Shown: positions 1 through 7,966 of the stretch, piece by piece
Layout of the letters: the number at the start of each line of letters is the position of its first letter
Numbering within the stretch: the stretch's first letter is position 1
Assembly: GCA_020637635.1 (NCBI GenBank)
Contig: JACKKB010000002.1
Location: 124,001-188,000, forward strand
From: Albidovulum sp.
GTDB taxonomy: Bacteria > Pseudomonadota > Alphaproteobacteria > Rhodobacterales > Rhodobacteraceae
Direction: 5' to 3'
Length of the DNA: 64,000 bases
Notes under the pieces: model-generated
The model's database searches: none
What the model saw: the letters and a program-made list of their open reading frames with translations, nothing else
What the model was told of the DNA's origin: nothing
Position numbers and translations under genes: made by a program

Positions 1-629
1 AGCCCGTGGGTATGGAAGATCGGCAGCGCGTGCAGCAGGACATCGCGATCGTCGAAGCGCCAGTAATCGACCAGAACCTCGGCGTTGGAGCGCAGGTTCG
101 CGTGGCTCATCATCGCGCCCTTCGAGCGGCCGGTGGTGCCCGAGGTGTAAAGGAGCGCGGCGAGATCGCCGGGTTGGCGCGGCGCGATGGGCGCGGCGGT
201 GGCGGTGCGGGCGCGATCGGCGAAGCTGCCGCTGCCGTCGGCGTTCACCGTCAGGAGAGCCGCGCCGGCCGCCTCGGCGACCGGGGCCAACGCGGGTTCG
301 TTGCGGCCATCGCAGAGCAGCAGCTTCGCGCCCGCGTCGGAGACGAAATAGGAGACCTCGGCCGAGGTATAGGCGGGGTTCAGCGGCAGGAACACGATCC
401 CTGCGCGGATCGCGCCCGCGATCACCGCCAGCATGTCGACGCTCTTCTCCAGCTGCAACGCCACGCGGTCGCCGGGCACCAGCCCCGCCGCTGCAAGCGC
501 GCCGGCATAGCGGGCGGCGCGATCAAGAAAGGCGGCATGGCTGACCCGGGTCCCGTCCGGCAAGATCAGGAAGTCGCGGGTGCTGCCTTCGTGTCGCGCA
601 AAGAGCCCGTCGTAGAGGTGATTGGCCAT
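1..629 (-). CDS. matB: Malonyl-CoA synthase / acyl-CoA ligase, N-terminal part
   Basis: Adenylate-forming (ANL superfamily) ligase that activates a short dicarboxylate, most likely malonate, to its CoA thioester in the cytoplasm. About 209 codons are in the window; the C-terminus lies beyond the left edge. The protein starts MANHLYDGLF, typical of MatB. The P-loop-like AMP-binding signature TSGTTGRSKGAMMSH is seen near residue 162, followed by a segment ending in IFHTHG. A purine-rich stretch sits a few bases before the start codon at 629. Substrate assignment is from N-terminal resemblance to MatB; another acyl-CoA synthetase is possible. Confidence 0.8.
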   Translation of the reverse strand, partial: MANHLYDGLFARHEGSTRDFLILPDGTRVSHAAFLDRAARYAGALAAAGLVPGDRVALQLEKSVDMLAVIAGAIRAGIVFLPLNPAYTSAEVSYFVSDAGAKLLLCDGRNEPALAPVAEAAGAALLTVNADGSGSFADRARTATAAPIAPRQPGDLAALLYTSGTTGRSKGAMMSHANLRSNAEVLVDYWRFDDRDVLLHALPIFHTHG

Positions 630-728
630 TCCGTCCCCCCTCCCTGAAGCTGCCTTTGTCGCTGCCTTGGTGCCTTCCATGGCCTGCACCATCACCGCGA
701 CAGGTCTAGCGCGCGGGGCGGCCGGAAT

Positions 729-1517
729 CTAGTCCGCGCGACGCGCCACGATCAGGCAGAGGGCGAAGATCAGCGCCGCGGCGGTGACGATCGATGGGCC
801 GGACGGTGTGTCGAAACGGAGCGAGGCCCAGAGCCCCGCAATGACCGCGACGGAACCCAGGACCGCCGCCCAGAGCGCCATCGCCTCGGGCGACCGTGCA
901 AGGCTGCGCGCCGCCGCGGCCGGAATGATGAGAAGGGCTGCGACGAGAAGCGCGCCCACGATCTTGATCGCGACCGCGACGACAAGGGCCAGCGCGAGCG
1001 ACAGGACGAGCCCCTCGCGGCGCGGGTCGAGACCGGCGGCGCGGGCCAGTTCCTCGTTCACGGTCGCGGTCAAGAGCGCGTTCCAGCGCCAGACAAGCAG
1101 CGCCAGAACCGCCACAGATCCGGCCCAGATCCAGATCAGGTCGCGGATCGAGACGGCAAGGATGTCGCCGAAGAGATAGGTCTCGAGATTGACCCTGACG
1201 CCAGGCAGGAACGAGACCGCGACGAGACCGATGGCAAGCGCGGCATGGGCGAGCACGCCGAGCGCGGTATCGGCCGCGCGGCGGGCGCCGCTCAGCGCGG
1301 TGACGGCAAGGGCGACGGCCAGTCCGACCATGACGATGCCGATGCCGATCGGCAGGTCCGTCGCGAGCGCGATCGCGACGCCGAGGATGGCGGCATGGGC
1401 TGTGGCGTCGCCCATATAGGCCATCCGCCGCCAGACCACGAAGGCGCCAAGCGGCCCCGCCGCCAGGAGCAGGCCGATACCGGCCGCCGCGGCGCGAAGC
1501 AGGAAGGGCTCAACCAT
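729..1517 (-). CDS. znuB: Zinc ABC transporter permease ZnuB
   Basis: Inner-membrane permease of the high-affinity zinc importer, 262 residues with about eight hydrophobic segments and the family signature WRRMAYMGDATAHAA near the N-terminus, where the DATAH stretch is conserved in ZnuB/TroC permeases. I chose the start that gives MVEPFLLRA; a longer open frame upstream runs antisense-like through the His-Asp repeat of znuC and is not family-like. An in-frame ATG nine bases upstream is the alternative. It overlaps the end of znuC by 8 bases, so the two are very probably translationally coupled, and it is the last gene of the zur-znuC-znuB operon. Confidence 0.92.
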   Translation of the reverse strand: MVEPFLLRAAAAGIGLLLAAGPLGAFVVWRRMAYMGDATAHAAILGVAIALATDLPIGIGIVMVGLAVALAVTALSGARRAADTALGVLAHAALAIGLVAVSFLPGVRVNLETYLFGDILAVSIRDLIWIWAGSVAVLALLVWRWNALLTATVNEELARAAGLDPRREGLVLSLALALVVAVAIKIVGALLVAALLIIPAAAARSLARSPEAMALWAAVLGSVAVIAGLWASLRFDTPSGPSIVTAAALIFALCLIVARRAD

Positions 1518-2301
1518 GGCCGGCATCCTCTTCGGCGGCCGGTCGGCGATGCGGATGGCGGTGCCGGTGCCCATGGTCATGGTCATGGTCATGATCATGG
1601 TCATGATCGTGCAGGTGGCGGTAGAGCGCCAGCGTGCCACCGGTTCCAAGGCCGAAGAGCGCGCGGTATTCCGGCGCTTCGGAAATGACCTCTGGCGTGC
1701 CCTCGCAGCAGACATGGCCGTTCAGGCAGACGACCCGGTCCGAGGCGCTCATGACGACATGCAGGTCGTGGCTCACCATGAGGACGGCGGCGCCGGTCGT
1801 GGCGCGGACCTCCTCGATCAGCCGGTAGAATGCCGCCTCGCCGATCTGGTCGAGCCCCTGGGTCGGTTCGTCGAGCATCAGGAGCGGCGGGGTGCCGAGA
1901 AGCGCGCGCGCCAGCAGCACGCGCTGCATCTGGCCCCCCGAAAGCCCAGCCATCTGACGCCGGGCGAGATGATCGACGGCTGTCCTTTCGAGTGCGCCGG
2001 TGATGTCCGCGGCCGTGACGGGGCCCGGCAATGCGAGGAAGCGGCGCACGGTCAGCGGCAGGGCGGGGTCGATCTGAAGTTTCTGCGGCACATAGCCGAT
2101 ACGCAGATCCGGCGCCCGTTCGATGCGCCCGGAACTCGGCCGTTGCAGGCCGATCAGCGCCCGCAGCAGCGTCGACTTGCCAGACCCGTTGGGGCCGAGG
2201 ATTGTCACGATCTCGCCCGCGCCGATGGCGAAGTTCACGCCCGAGAGCACCTCCGTTTCGCCGAAGCGGACGGCCAGACCGGTCGCCGAGAGCAGCGTCA
2301 C
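1510..2301 (-). CDS. znuC: Zinc ABC transporter ATPase ZnuC with His-Asp-rich tail
   Basis: ATPase of the zinc importer, 263 residues. Walker A is GPNGSGKS near residue 36, the ABC signature is LSGGQMQR near 130, and Walker B is LLMLDEPT near 148, with the switch His in VSHDL. The C-terminus carries an alternating His-Asp run (HDHDHDHDHDHDHGH) followed by HRHRHPH, as in other ZnuC proteins, where such tails are thought to bind Zn and sense or buffer the metal. It starts inside the last codon of zur (ATGA overlap) and ends inside znuB, so it is the middle gene of a coupled operon. The His-Asp run is encoded by near-perfect hexanucleotide repeats at about 1572-1611. Confidence 0.95.
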   Translation of the reverse strand: MTLLSATGLAVRFGETEVLSGVNFAIGAGEIVTILGPNGSGKSTLLRALIGLQRPSSGRIERAPDLRIGYVPQKLQIDPALPLTVRRFLALPGPVTAADITGALERTAVDHLARRQMAGLSGGQMQRVLLARALLGTPPLLMLDEPTQGLDQIGEAAFYRLIEEVRATTGAAVLMVSHDLHVVMSASDRVVCLNGHVCCEGTPEVISEAPEYRALFGLGTGGTLALYRHLHDHDHDHDHDHDHGHRHRHPHRRPAAEEDAGHG

Positions 2302-2831
2302 TCCGAGATCCCAGCGCAGGCGGGACAGAGGCCGAGCGCCTCGATGTTCATCCGTTCGATGACGAATCCGAGGCCCGAGGCGGCGGTTTCGGCGGCACTC
2401 CGGATCGGTTCGGCCTGCGCCTCGGCGATGGCGTCGCAGGTGCGGCAGATGAAGAAGACGGGCTGGTGCTCCCGCCCCGGATGCATGCAGGCAGTAAAGG
2501 CATTCAGCCGGCGGATGCGATGGGCCAGGCCCAGTTCGACGAGGAAGTCGAGCGCCCGGTAGGCCACGGGCGGCTGGTTGCCGAAGCCGTCGCGGGCGAG
2601 TTCCTCCAGCACCTCATAGGCGCCGACGGCGCGATGCGCGCGCAGCAGGATCTCGAGCGTGCGCTGCCTGACCGGGGTCAGGCGCACGCCCTTCGTCGTG
2701 GCCAGGGCCTCGGCGCGGCGCAGCACCGCACCCGAGCAGCCATCGTGGTCATGGCTGCGGAAGGCCACGGAGGGATCCGCCGATGCGCCGGGGGCGCGGG
2801 CCGGTGAATGTGCGGGCGCGGGTGCGGTCAT
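2298..2831 (-). CDS. zur: Zinc uptake regulator Zur (Fur family)
   Basis: Zn-dependent Fur-family repressor, 177 residues from the start used here. It has the N-terminal winged helix (RLTPVRQRTLEILLRAHRAV, then a recognition helix around NQPPVAYRALDFL), the CMHPGREH metal site, and the two CxxC pairs CRTC and CPAC of the structural zinc site. A longer start at 2855 exists, but its ATG lies one base from the palindromic operator and has no ribosome-binding space, so the inner ATG is preferred. It is first gene of zur-znuC-znuB, overlapping znuC by 4 bases, so repression is very likely autoregulatory. Confidence 0.93.
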   Translation of the reverse strand: MTAPAPAHSPARAPGASADPSVAFRSHDHDGCSGAVLRRAEALATTKGVRLTPVRQRTLEILLRAHRAVGAYEVLEELARDGFGNQPPVAYRALDFLVELGLAHRIRRLNAFTACMHPGREHQPVFFICRTCDAIAEAQAEPIRSAAETAASGLGFVIERMNIEALGLCPACAGISE

Positions 2832-2855
2832 GCGAGGTCCGTTTCGCGTTGACAT

Positions 2856-2868
2856 GTTATGTCATAAC
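2856..2868. promoter_or_regulatory. Zur operator palindrome between zur and znuA
   Basis: A perfect 13-bp palindrome, GTTATG-T-CATAAC, sits between the divergent zur and znuA genes. It matches the GTTATA/TATAAC half-site style of alphaproteobacterial Zur boxes. One site can serve both promoters, coupling the binding-protein gene and the regulator/ATPase/permease operon to zinc status. That Zur binds here is inference from position and form. Confidence 0.85.
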
Positions 2869-2885
2869 TTAAATAACGCCAACCG

Positions 2886-3836
2886 ATGCCGCAACCGAGA
2901 TCACACGAGGCCACCTTGCGCATAAGATCCCTGGCTTCCGCGCTTTGCTTCTGCCTTGCGGCCCCCGCCTCGGCCGAAGTGCCACGGGTGGTGACCGATT
3001 TCTCGGTGACCGCTTCGCTCGTGGGGCTGGTGATGGGAGAGGTCGGCGCGCCCATCGTGCTTCTCGATCCCGGCGCCGATCCGCATGATTATCAGCTCCG
3101 CCCGTCGCAGGCCAGCGCCATCGCGGCCGCTGACCTGGTGGTCTGGATGGGGCCGGAGCTGACGCCCTGGCTCCCAGGGGCGCTCGACTCGACCGGGGAA
3201 ACGCATCGGATGGCGCTTCTGGAGAGCCCGGGCACCACGCTGCGCCGCTTCGGCGCTGCGGCCGAGGATGCAGCACAGGCGTCGTCCGACGCTCCGGCCG
3301 AAGGCGGTCATGGCGACACCGATCCCCATGCCTGGTTCGACCCCGACAACGGCGCGCTCTGGGTCGGACTCATCGCCGACCGGCTCGCGGATCTCGATCC
3401 CGAGCACGCCTCGACCTATCGGGCCAATGCCTCGCTCGCCCAGACCCGCATCGCCGCGCTCGACAAGTCGATCGGGGCCGAGTTCAGCAGCCGGCCGCCG
3501 CTTCCCTTCGCGGTCGGACATGACGCCTTCGGCTATTTCGCTGACCGCTACGGGCTCGTGGTCGCGGGGGCGATCACGCAAGGCGATGCCGCCGCGCCCG
3601 GCGCCCGGCATCTTGCGGCGTTGCGCGCCGGGTTGCAGTCCGGTGCGATCGCTTGCCTCTTTCCCGAGGCCGGCGCAGACCCGAAGCAGGCAGGGCTTCT
3701 GGTCGAGGGAACGCCGGCCCGGCTCGGCGCGGCCCTCGACGCCGAGGGGCGCATGACGCCGGCGGGACCGATGCTTTATGAAACGCTCCTGCAGCAGGTC
3801 GCCGACACGATCGCCACCTGCCGCAGTGGATCCTGA
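2886..3836 (+). CDS. znuA: Zinc ABC transporter substrate-binding protein ZnuA
   Basis: Periplasmic zinc-binding lipocalin-unrelated cluster A-I solute-binding protein, 316 residues from the ATG used here. A signal peptide ends near PASA. Zinc ligands expected in the family are visible: His in DPHDYQLRPSQ, His in the TDPHAWFDPDN segment, His in VGHDAFGYFA, and Asp/Glu near the C-terminus. The His-rich loop common between the first two ligands is reduced to a few residues (GGHGDTDPH). A TTG at 2916 has a GAGG five bases upstream and would give a more normal signal peptide; the ATG has no clear ribosome-binding site, so the true start may be 2916. It is divergent from zur over the operator. Confidence 0.93.
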   Translation: MPQPRSHEATLRIRSLASALCFCLAAPASAEVPRVVTDFSVTASLVGLVMGEVGAPIVLLDPGADPHDYQLRPSQASAIAAADLVVWMGPELTPWLPGALDSTGETHRMALLESPGTTLRRFGAAAEDAAQASSDAPAEGGHGDTDPHAWFDPDNGALWVGLIADRLADLDPEHASTYRANASLAQTRIAALDKSIGAEFSSRPPLPFAVGHDAFGYFADRYGLVVAGAITQGDAAAPGARHLAALRAGLQSGAIACLFPEAGADPKQAGLLVEGTPARLGAALDAEGRMTPAGPMLYETLLQQVADTIATCRSGS

Positions 3837-3917
3837 CGCCCCGGGCACCATTGGCGGGCTTTACGCAGGCAAGGATCCGCGCGATAGTTTCGCAGTTTTC
3901 CGAAATCCGGGGCTGCA

Positions 3918-4427
3918 ATGGCACACGCCGGTGACTTCTCGCTCCTGCTCGCCTCCGTCGGCGAGGTGTTCGGCCTTTCGATCCCGGCCGGGCGATGCCT
4001 GGCCGGGATCTGGCGGGCTGCCGAACCGCCCTGCGCGGACGATCTGACGGCGGCGCTCGGACTGTCGCGATCGAACGTCTCGACCGCGCTCAAGGAATTG
4101 CGCGACTGGGGGCTCGTCTCGCGGGTGCGCGCGCCGGGTGACCGCAAGGAGTATTTCGCGGCGCCGGCCGACCCCTGGGATCTGGCGCGGATCGTGATCG
4201 CGGCGCGGCGTCGGCGGCAGATCGCGCCGCTGCTGGACCGGCTTCTCGCCTACGAGGCCGAGACCGGCGACGCGCGGGCGGCGGCGCTCCATTCGATGCT
4301 CGCGACGGTCGGCGAGGCGATGGGGCGGCAGGCGCTGATGCCGGCGGCAGAGCTCGCGCGCCATTTGAGCGCCGCTGACGAAACGGCATCCCCGGCGAAG
4401 AAGAAAAAGAAGAAGCGCAAGGGCTGA
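3918..4427 (+). CDS. MarR/GbsR-family transcriptional regulator
   Basis: A 169-residue DNA-binding protein. The winged helix-turn-helix lies at about residues 38-80, with recognition helix SRSNVSTALKELRDWGLV and a wing RAPGDRKEYF, as in the GbsR/MarR group. The C-terminal half is helical and likely dimerizes. It ends in a Lys-rich tail (AKKKKKKRKG) encoded by an A-rich stretch that stands out in this GC-rich DNA. It lies 81 bases after znuA on the same strand and 74 bases before the antisense tRNA-Met. Its ligand and targets are unknown; the DNA-binding role follows from the family. Confidence 0.75.
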   Translation: MAHAGDFSLLLASVGEVFGLSIPAGRCLAGIWRAAEPPCADDLTAALGLSRSNVSTALKELRDWGLVSRVRAPGDRKEYFAAPADPWDLARIVIAARRRRQIAPLLDRLLAYEAETGDARAAALHSMLATVGEAMGRQALMPAAELARHLSAADETASPAKKKKKKRKG

Positions 4428-4501
4428 GGCGTCGTCCGGGACCGGGCGCGACCGCAGGCGGCCGCTTCGATGACGCCGCAAGCCCGGGACAGGCGGCACT
4501 C

Positions 4502-4578
4502 TGGTGGCCAGGGGCGGACTTGAACCGCCGACCCCATGATTATGAGTCATGTGCTCTAACCAGCTGAGCTACCTGGCC
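4502..4578 (-). tRNA. tRNA-Met (CAT), elongator type
   Basis: A 77-nt cloverleaf with encoded CCA. The acceptor arms GGCCAGG and CCTGGCC pair over 7 bp with discriminator A. The anticodon loop CTCATAA gives CAT. T-arm GGTTCAAGTC. The 5' end starts with a paired G, unlike initiator tRNA, and the sequence does not look like tRNA-Ile2, so elongator Met is the best call. Confidence 0.93.
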
Positions 4579-4634
4579 ACTGGGGCGGGGTGGTATGACA
4601 GGCCCCTGTCCCCGTCAAGGGAGAATCGGGGCGG

Positions 4635-5648
4635 TCACAGGCGGTAGTAGCCGCGATACCAATTCACGAAGGCGGCCATTCCCTCATGGATGTCGGTCTC
4701 GGGGCGATAGCCGGTCAGGTGGCGCAGCAGCGTGTTGTCGGCCCAGGTCGCGGGCACGTCGCCCTTCTGCATTTCCATCAGGTTGCGGGTTGCCGTGCGG
4801 CCCGTCGCGGCCTCGATCGCACCGATGAAGGTGTCGAGGCTCACCTTCTCGCCGTTGCCGACGTTCACGACCCGCCAGGGTGCCACAGGCGACAGGCTGT
4901 CGCCGGGCGCGATCTCCTCGGGCGAGGCAGGGCGGCGGGGGGCGGCGTCGATCAAGAGCCGGATCGCCCGCGCCAGATCGCTGACATAGGTGAAATCGCG
5001 GAACATGTTGCCGTGGCCATAGACGTCGATCGGCTCGCCGGCAAGGATCGCTCGGGTGAACTTGAAGGGCGCCATGTCGGGCCGGCCCCAGGGCCCGTAG
5101 ACGGTGAAGAAGCGAAAGCATGTGGTCGGCAGATCCCAAAGATGCGCCCAGGACTGGCTGAGCGCCTCGGTCGCCTTCTTGGTCGCTGCATAGAGTGAAA
5201 CCTGGGTGTCGACCTTGTCGGTCTCGCGGTAGGGCATCGCGGTATTGGCGCCATAGACCGACGAGGTCGAGGCCATCAGCAGATGCGCCACGCCGCAGTC
5301 GCGGGCCGCCTCCATGACGTTGAAACTGCCTTCGATATTGGACGAGAGGTAGCTTCGTGGCGCTTCCAGCGAATAGCGCACGCCGGCCTGGGCAGCGAGA
5401 TGCACGATGGCCTCGGGGCGAAAGTCCGCGATATCCGCGGCAAGCCGGGGTGCGTCCTCGAGCATCGCCTCGGTGAAGCCGAAATCCCGGTTCTGCATCA
5501 GCCGCGACAGGCGCGCCCGCTTCAGTGCGACGTCGTAATAGTCGGTCATGCCGTCGAAGCCGCGAACCTCGAAGCCCTCTGCCAACAGCAGTTCGCACAG
5601 GTGATACCCGATGAATCCGGCCGCCCCGGTGACGTAGATCCGCGCCAT
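4635..5648 (-). CDS. UDP-glucuronate 4-epimerase-like NAD-dependent epimerase
   Basis: Extended short-chain dehydrogenase, 337 residues. It shows the NAD-binding TGAAGFIGYHL near residue 7, the HLAAQAGVRYSLEAP segment, and the catalytic S-S-VYG ... Y-x3-K (SLYAATKKATE). FRFFTVYGPWGRPDMA is typical of the CapI/LpsL UDP-glucuronate 4-epimerases, which make UDP-galacturonate for surface polysaccharides. I chose the internal ATG giving MARIYVTGAAGF because the upstream 12 codons are not family-like. It stands alone between tRNA-Met and the divergent selD fusion, so pathway context is absent; a UDP-glucose 4-epimerase activity is less likely. Confidence 0.85.
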   Translation of the reverse strand: MARIYVTGAAGFIGYHLCELLLAEGFEVRGFDGMTDYYDVALKRARLSRLMQNRDFGFTEAMLEDAPRLAADIADFRPEAIVHLAAQAGVRYSLEAPRSYLSSNIEGSFNVMEAARDCGVAHLLMASTSSVYGANTAMPYRETDKVDTQVSLYAATKKATEALSQSWAHLWDLPTTCFRFFTVYGPWGRPDMAPFKFTRAILAGEPIDVYGHGNMFRDFTYVSDLARAIRLLIDAAPRRPASPEEIAPGDSLSPVAPWRVVNVGNGEKVSLDTFIGAIEAATGRTATRNLMEMQKGDVPATWADNTLLRHLTGYRPETDIHEGMAAFVNWYRGYYRL

Positions 5649-5779
5649 CTTGCAATATCCAGGCTCGCAATACCGCCCCTCCATATCGGTTTCGCCGCAG
5701 GGGTCAAAGCCCGAACGCGCTTTGGCGTCGCCAAATCGGGCCGATCGCGCTAGGGAGAGGCAAACGGAAAGGCCGTGCC

Positions 5780-7966
5780 ATGCAGCCGAATGCAGCTATT
5801 CCTCTGACCCGCGATCTGGTGCTCGTCGGTGGCGGGCACACGCATGCGCTGGTGCTGCGGATGTGGGGGATGGCGCCCCTGCCCGGCGTGCGGCTGACGC
5901 TCATCGACCCCGCTCCGGCGGCCGCCTATTCCGGGATGCTCCCGGGCCATGTCGCGGGCCATTATTCCCGCGCGGAGATCGAGATCGACCTCGTGCGTCT
6001 GGCGCGGCACGCCGGCGCGCGGCTGATCCTCGGACGGGCCGGCGGGATCGACCGCGAGGCGCGCCGCATCCGCGTGGCCGGCAGGCCCGATGTTGCCTAT
6101 GACATCGCCTCGATCGACATCGGCATTTCCTCGGAGATGCCGGCCCTGCCCGGTTTCGAGGACAATGCCGTGCCGGCCAAGCCGCTCGGCCGCTTCGCCG
6201 ACGCCTGGGAGCGGTTCGTGACCCGCGTCGCCGAAGGCAAGGCCGAGCCGCGTGTCGCGGTCATCGGCGCGGGCTTGGCCGGGGTCGAGCTCGCGCTCGC
6301 CGCCGCGCACCGGCTCGGGCCCGCGGCGGAAGTGACGCTCATCGAGCGCGACCGCGCCCTGGCGCTGGTCGGCGGCGGTGCCCGGCGCGCGCTCCTCGCC
6401 CATCTCGACCGCGCCGGGGTGACCCTCATCGAGGGCAGCGGCGCGCGCGCCGTCGATGCCGCCGGCGTCGTGCTCCAGGACGACGGATTCGTGGCCGCAG
6501 ACCTGACGATCGGGACCGCCGCCACGCGGGCGCAGGGCTGGCTGGCCGAGACCGGCCTTGCGCTGCACGAGGGTTTCGTTTCGGTCGGCCCGACGCTGCA
6601 GAGCGTCACCGACCCGGCAATCTTCGCCGCCGGCGACATCGCGCATCTGAGCCATGCGCCGCGCCCCAAGGCGGGCGTCTTCGCCGTGCGCGAGGCGCCG
6701 GTTCTGCTGCACAACCTCGGCGTGGCGCTTGCCGCGCAGGGGCGCATGCGTGCCTACCGGCCACAGCGCGATTACCTGAAACTGGTCTCGACGGGCGGCA
6801 AGGGCGCCGTCGCCGACAAGTGGGGCCTGCCGCTCGACGGGCCGCGGCTCTGGGGCTGGAAGGACCGGATCGACCGGGCGTTCATGGCCAGGTTCCACGA
6901 TCTGCCGGCGATGCCGGCGCCGCGCCTGCCCGCGCGTCGGGCCGCCGGCGTCGCGAGCGAGCTTGCCGGCGGCAAACCGCTCTGCGGCGGATGCGGCGCC
7001 AAGGTGGCGCGGTCCGAGCTTCTGGCGGCGCTCGCGGTGCTGCCGCGCCCGCAGCGCGGCGACATCCTGGCCGGCGCCGGCGACGACGCCGCGATCCTTG
7101 CGCACGGCAAGGGGTTCCAGCTCTTCACCACCGATCACCTGCGGGCCTTCACCGAGGACCCCTGGCTGATGGCCCGGATCGCGGCGGTCCATGCGATGGG
7201 CGACATCTGGTCGATGGGCGGACGGGTGCAGGCGGCGCTGCTGCAGATCATCCTGCCACGCATGACTCCGGCGCTGCAGGCCGAGACGCTGCGCGAGATC
7301 CTTGCCGCGACCTCTGCGGTGATCGGCGCCGAGGGCGGCGACGTCGTCGGCGGCCACACCAGCACGGGCGCCGAACTCACCCTAGGCCTCACGCTCACCG
7401 GGCTTTGCGCACAGGAACCGGTGCGCCAGGGGGGCGCCCGGGTCGGCGACTGGCTGGTGCTCACGAAACCCATCGGCACCGGCGTCATCCTTGCCGCCGA
7501 GATGGCGCGCGCGGCACCGGGGGCGGTCGTGGCAGGCGCCTTCACCTCGATGGGGCGGACGCAGGGGGCCGCCGCCCGGCTGCTTGCGGCGCAGGCCCAT
7601 GCAATGACCGATGTGACGGGTTTCGGGCTCGCCGGGCATCTTTTGGCGATGATGACGGCTTCGGGTACGGCGGCACGGATCTCGCTTGCCCATGTGCCGG
7701 TGCTGGCTGGTGCCGAGGCGCTGTCCGCCGCTGGCCACGGCTCGACGCTCCTGCCCTCCAATCGCGCGGCCACGGCGCAGATGGCGTTCCGTGACGGACC
7801 GCGGGCAGAGCTGCTCTTCGACCCGCAGACCGCCGGGGGGCTTCTCGCCGCGCTGCCGGCGGAGGGAACGGTCGATCTGGTGCGGCGGCTGCGTGACATG
7901 GGCGAGCGTGCCGCGATCATCGGCGAAGTGGTCGCCGGCCCGGCCTTCCTGACCGTCGAGGATTAG
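5780..7966 (+). CDS. selD: Fusion: NADH dehydrogenase-like flavoprotein + selenide, water dikinase
   Basis: A 728-residue two-domain protein. Residues about 1-385 are an FAD/NAD(P)H disulfide-oxidoreductase fold: FAD site LVGGGHTHALVL near residue 14, a second Rossmann VAVIGAGLAGVELAL near 157, and a C-terminal FAD motif FAAGDIAHLS. Residues about 395-728 are SelD, which makes selenophosphate from selenide and ATP; its glycine-rich active loop is CGGCGAK with Cys, not selenocysteine, near 401-404, followed by DDAAIL and GGHT motifs. Such fusions are known in bacteria and may couple selenium reduction to activation. It is convergent with and overlaps the selenouridine synthase by 4 bases, fitting a selenium role. 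Confidence 0.93.
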   Translation: MQPNAAIPLTRDLVLVGGGHTHALVLRMWGMAPLPGVRLTLIDPAPAAAYSGMLPGHVAGHYSRAEIEIDLVRLARHAGARLILGRAGGIDREARRIRVAGRPDVAYDIASIDIGISSEMPALPGFEDNAVPAKPLGRFADAWERFVTRVAEGKAEPRVAVIGAGLAGVELALAAAHRLGPAAEVTLIERDRALALVGGGARRALLAHLDRAGVTLIEGSGARAVDAAGVVLQDDGFVAADLTIGTAATRAQGWLAETGLALHEGFVSVGPTLQSVTDPAIFAAGDIAHLSHAPRPKAGVFAVREAPVLLHNLGVALAAQGRMRAYRPQRDYLKLVSTGGKGAVADKWGLPLDGPRLWGWKDRIDRAFMARFHDLPAMPAPRLPARRAAGVASELAGGKPLCGGCGAKVARSELLAALAVLPRPQRGDILAGAGDDAAILAHGKGFQLFTTDHLRAFTEDPWLMARIAAVHAMGDIWSMGGRVQAALLQIILPRMTPALQAETLREILAATSAVIGAEGGDVVGGHTSTGAELTLGLTLTGLCAQEPVRQGGARVGDWLVLTKPIGTGVILAAEMARAAPGAVVAGAFTSMGRTQGAAARLLAAQAHAMTDVTGFGLAGHLLAMMTASGTAARISLAHVPVLAGAEALSAAGHGSTLLPSNRAATAQMAFRDGPRAELLFDPQTAGGLLAALPAEGTVDLVRRLRDMGERAAIIGEVVAGPAFLTVED

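Noticed and set aside
600..629. Possible frameshift near the start of matB
   Set aside because: Rechecking the reading frame against the opposite-strand translation shows it is continuous from the ATG at 629.
6..647. A 213-codon plus-strand frame at the left edge
   Set aside because: Antisense to the malonyl-CoA synthase, which has a clear AMP-binding motif on the other strand.
6960..7010. Selenocysteine in SelD
   Set aside because: The active-site loop has ordinary Cys codons (TGC) and no in-frame TGA.
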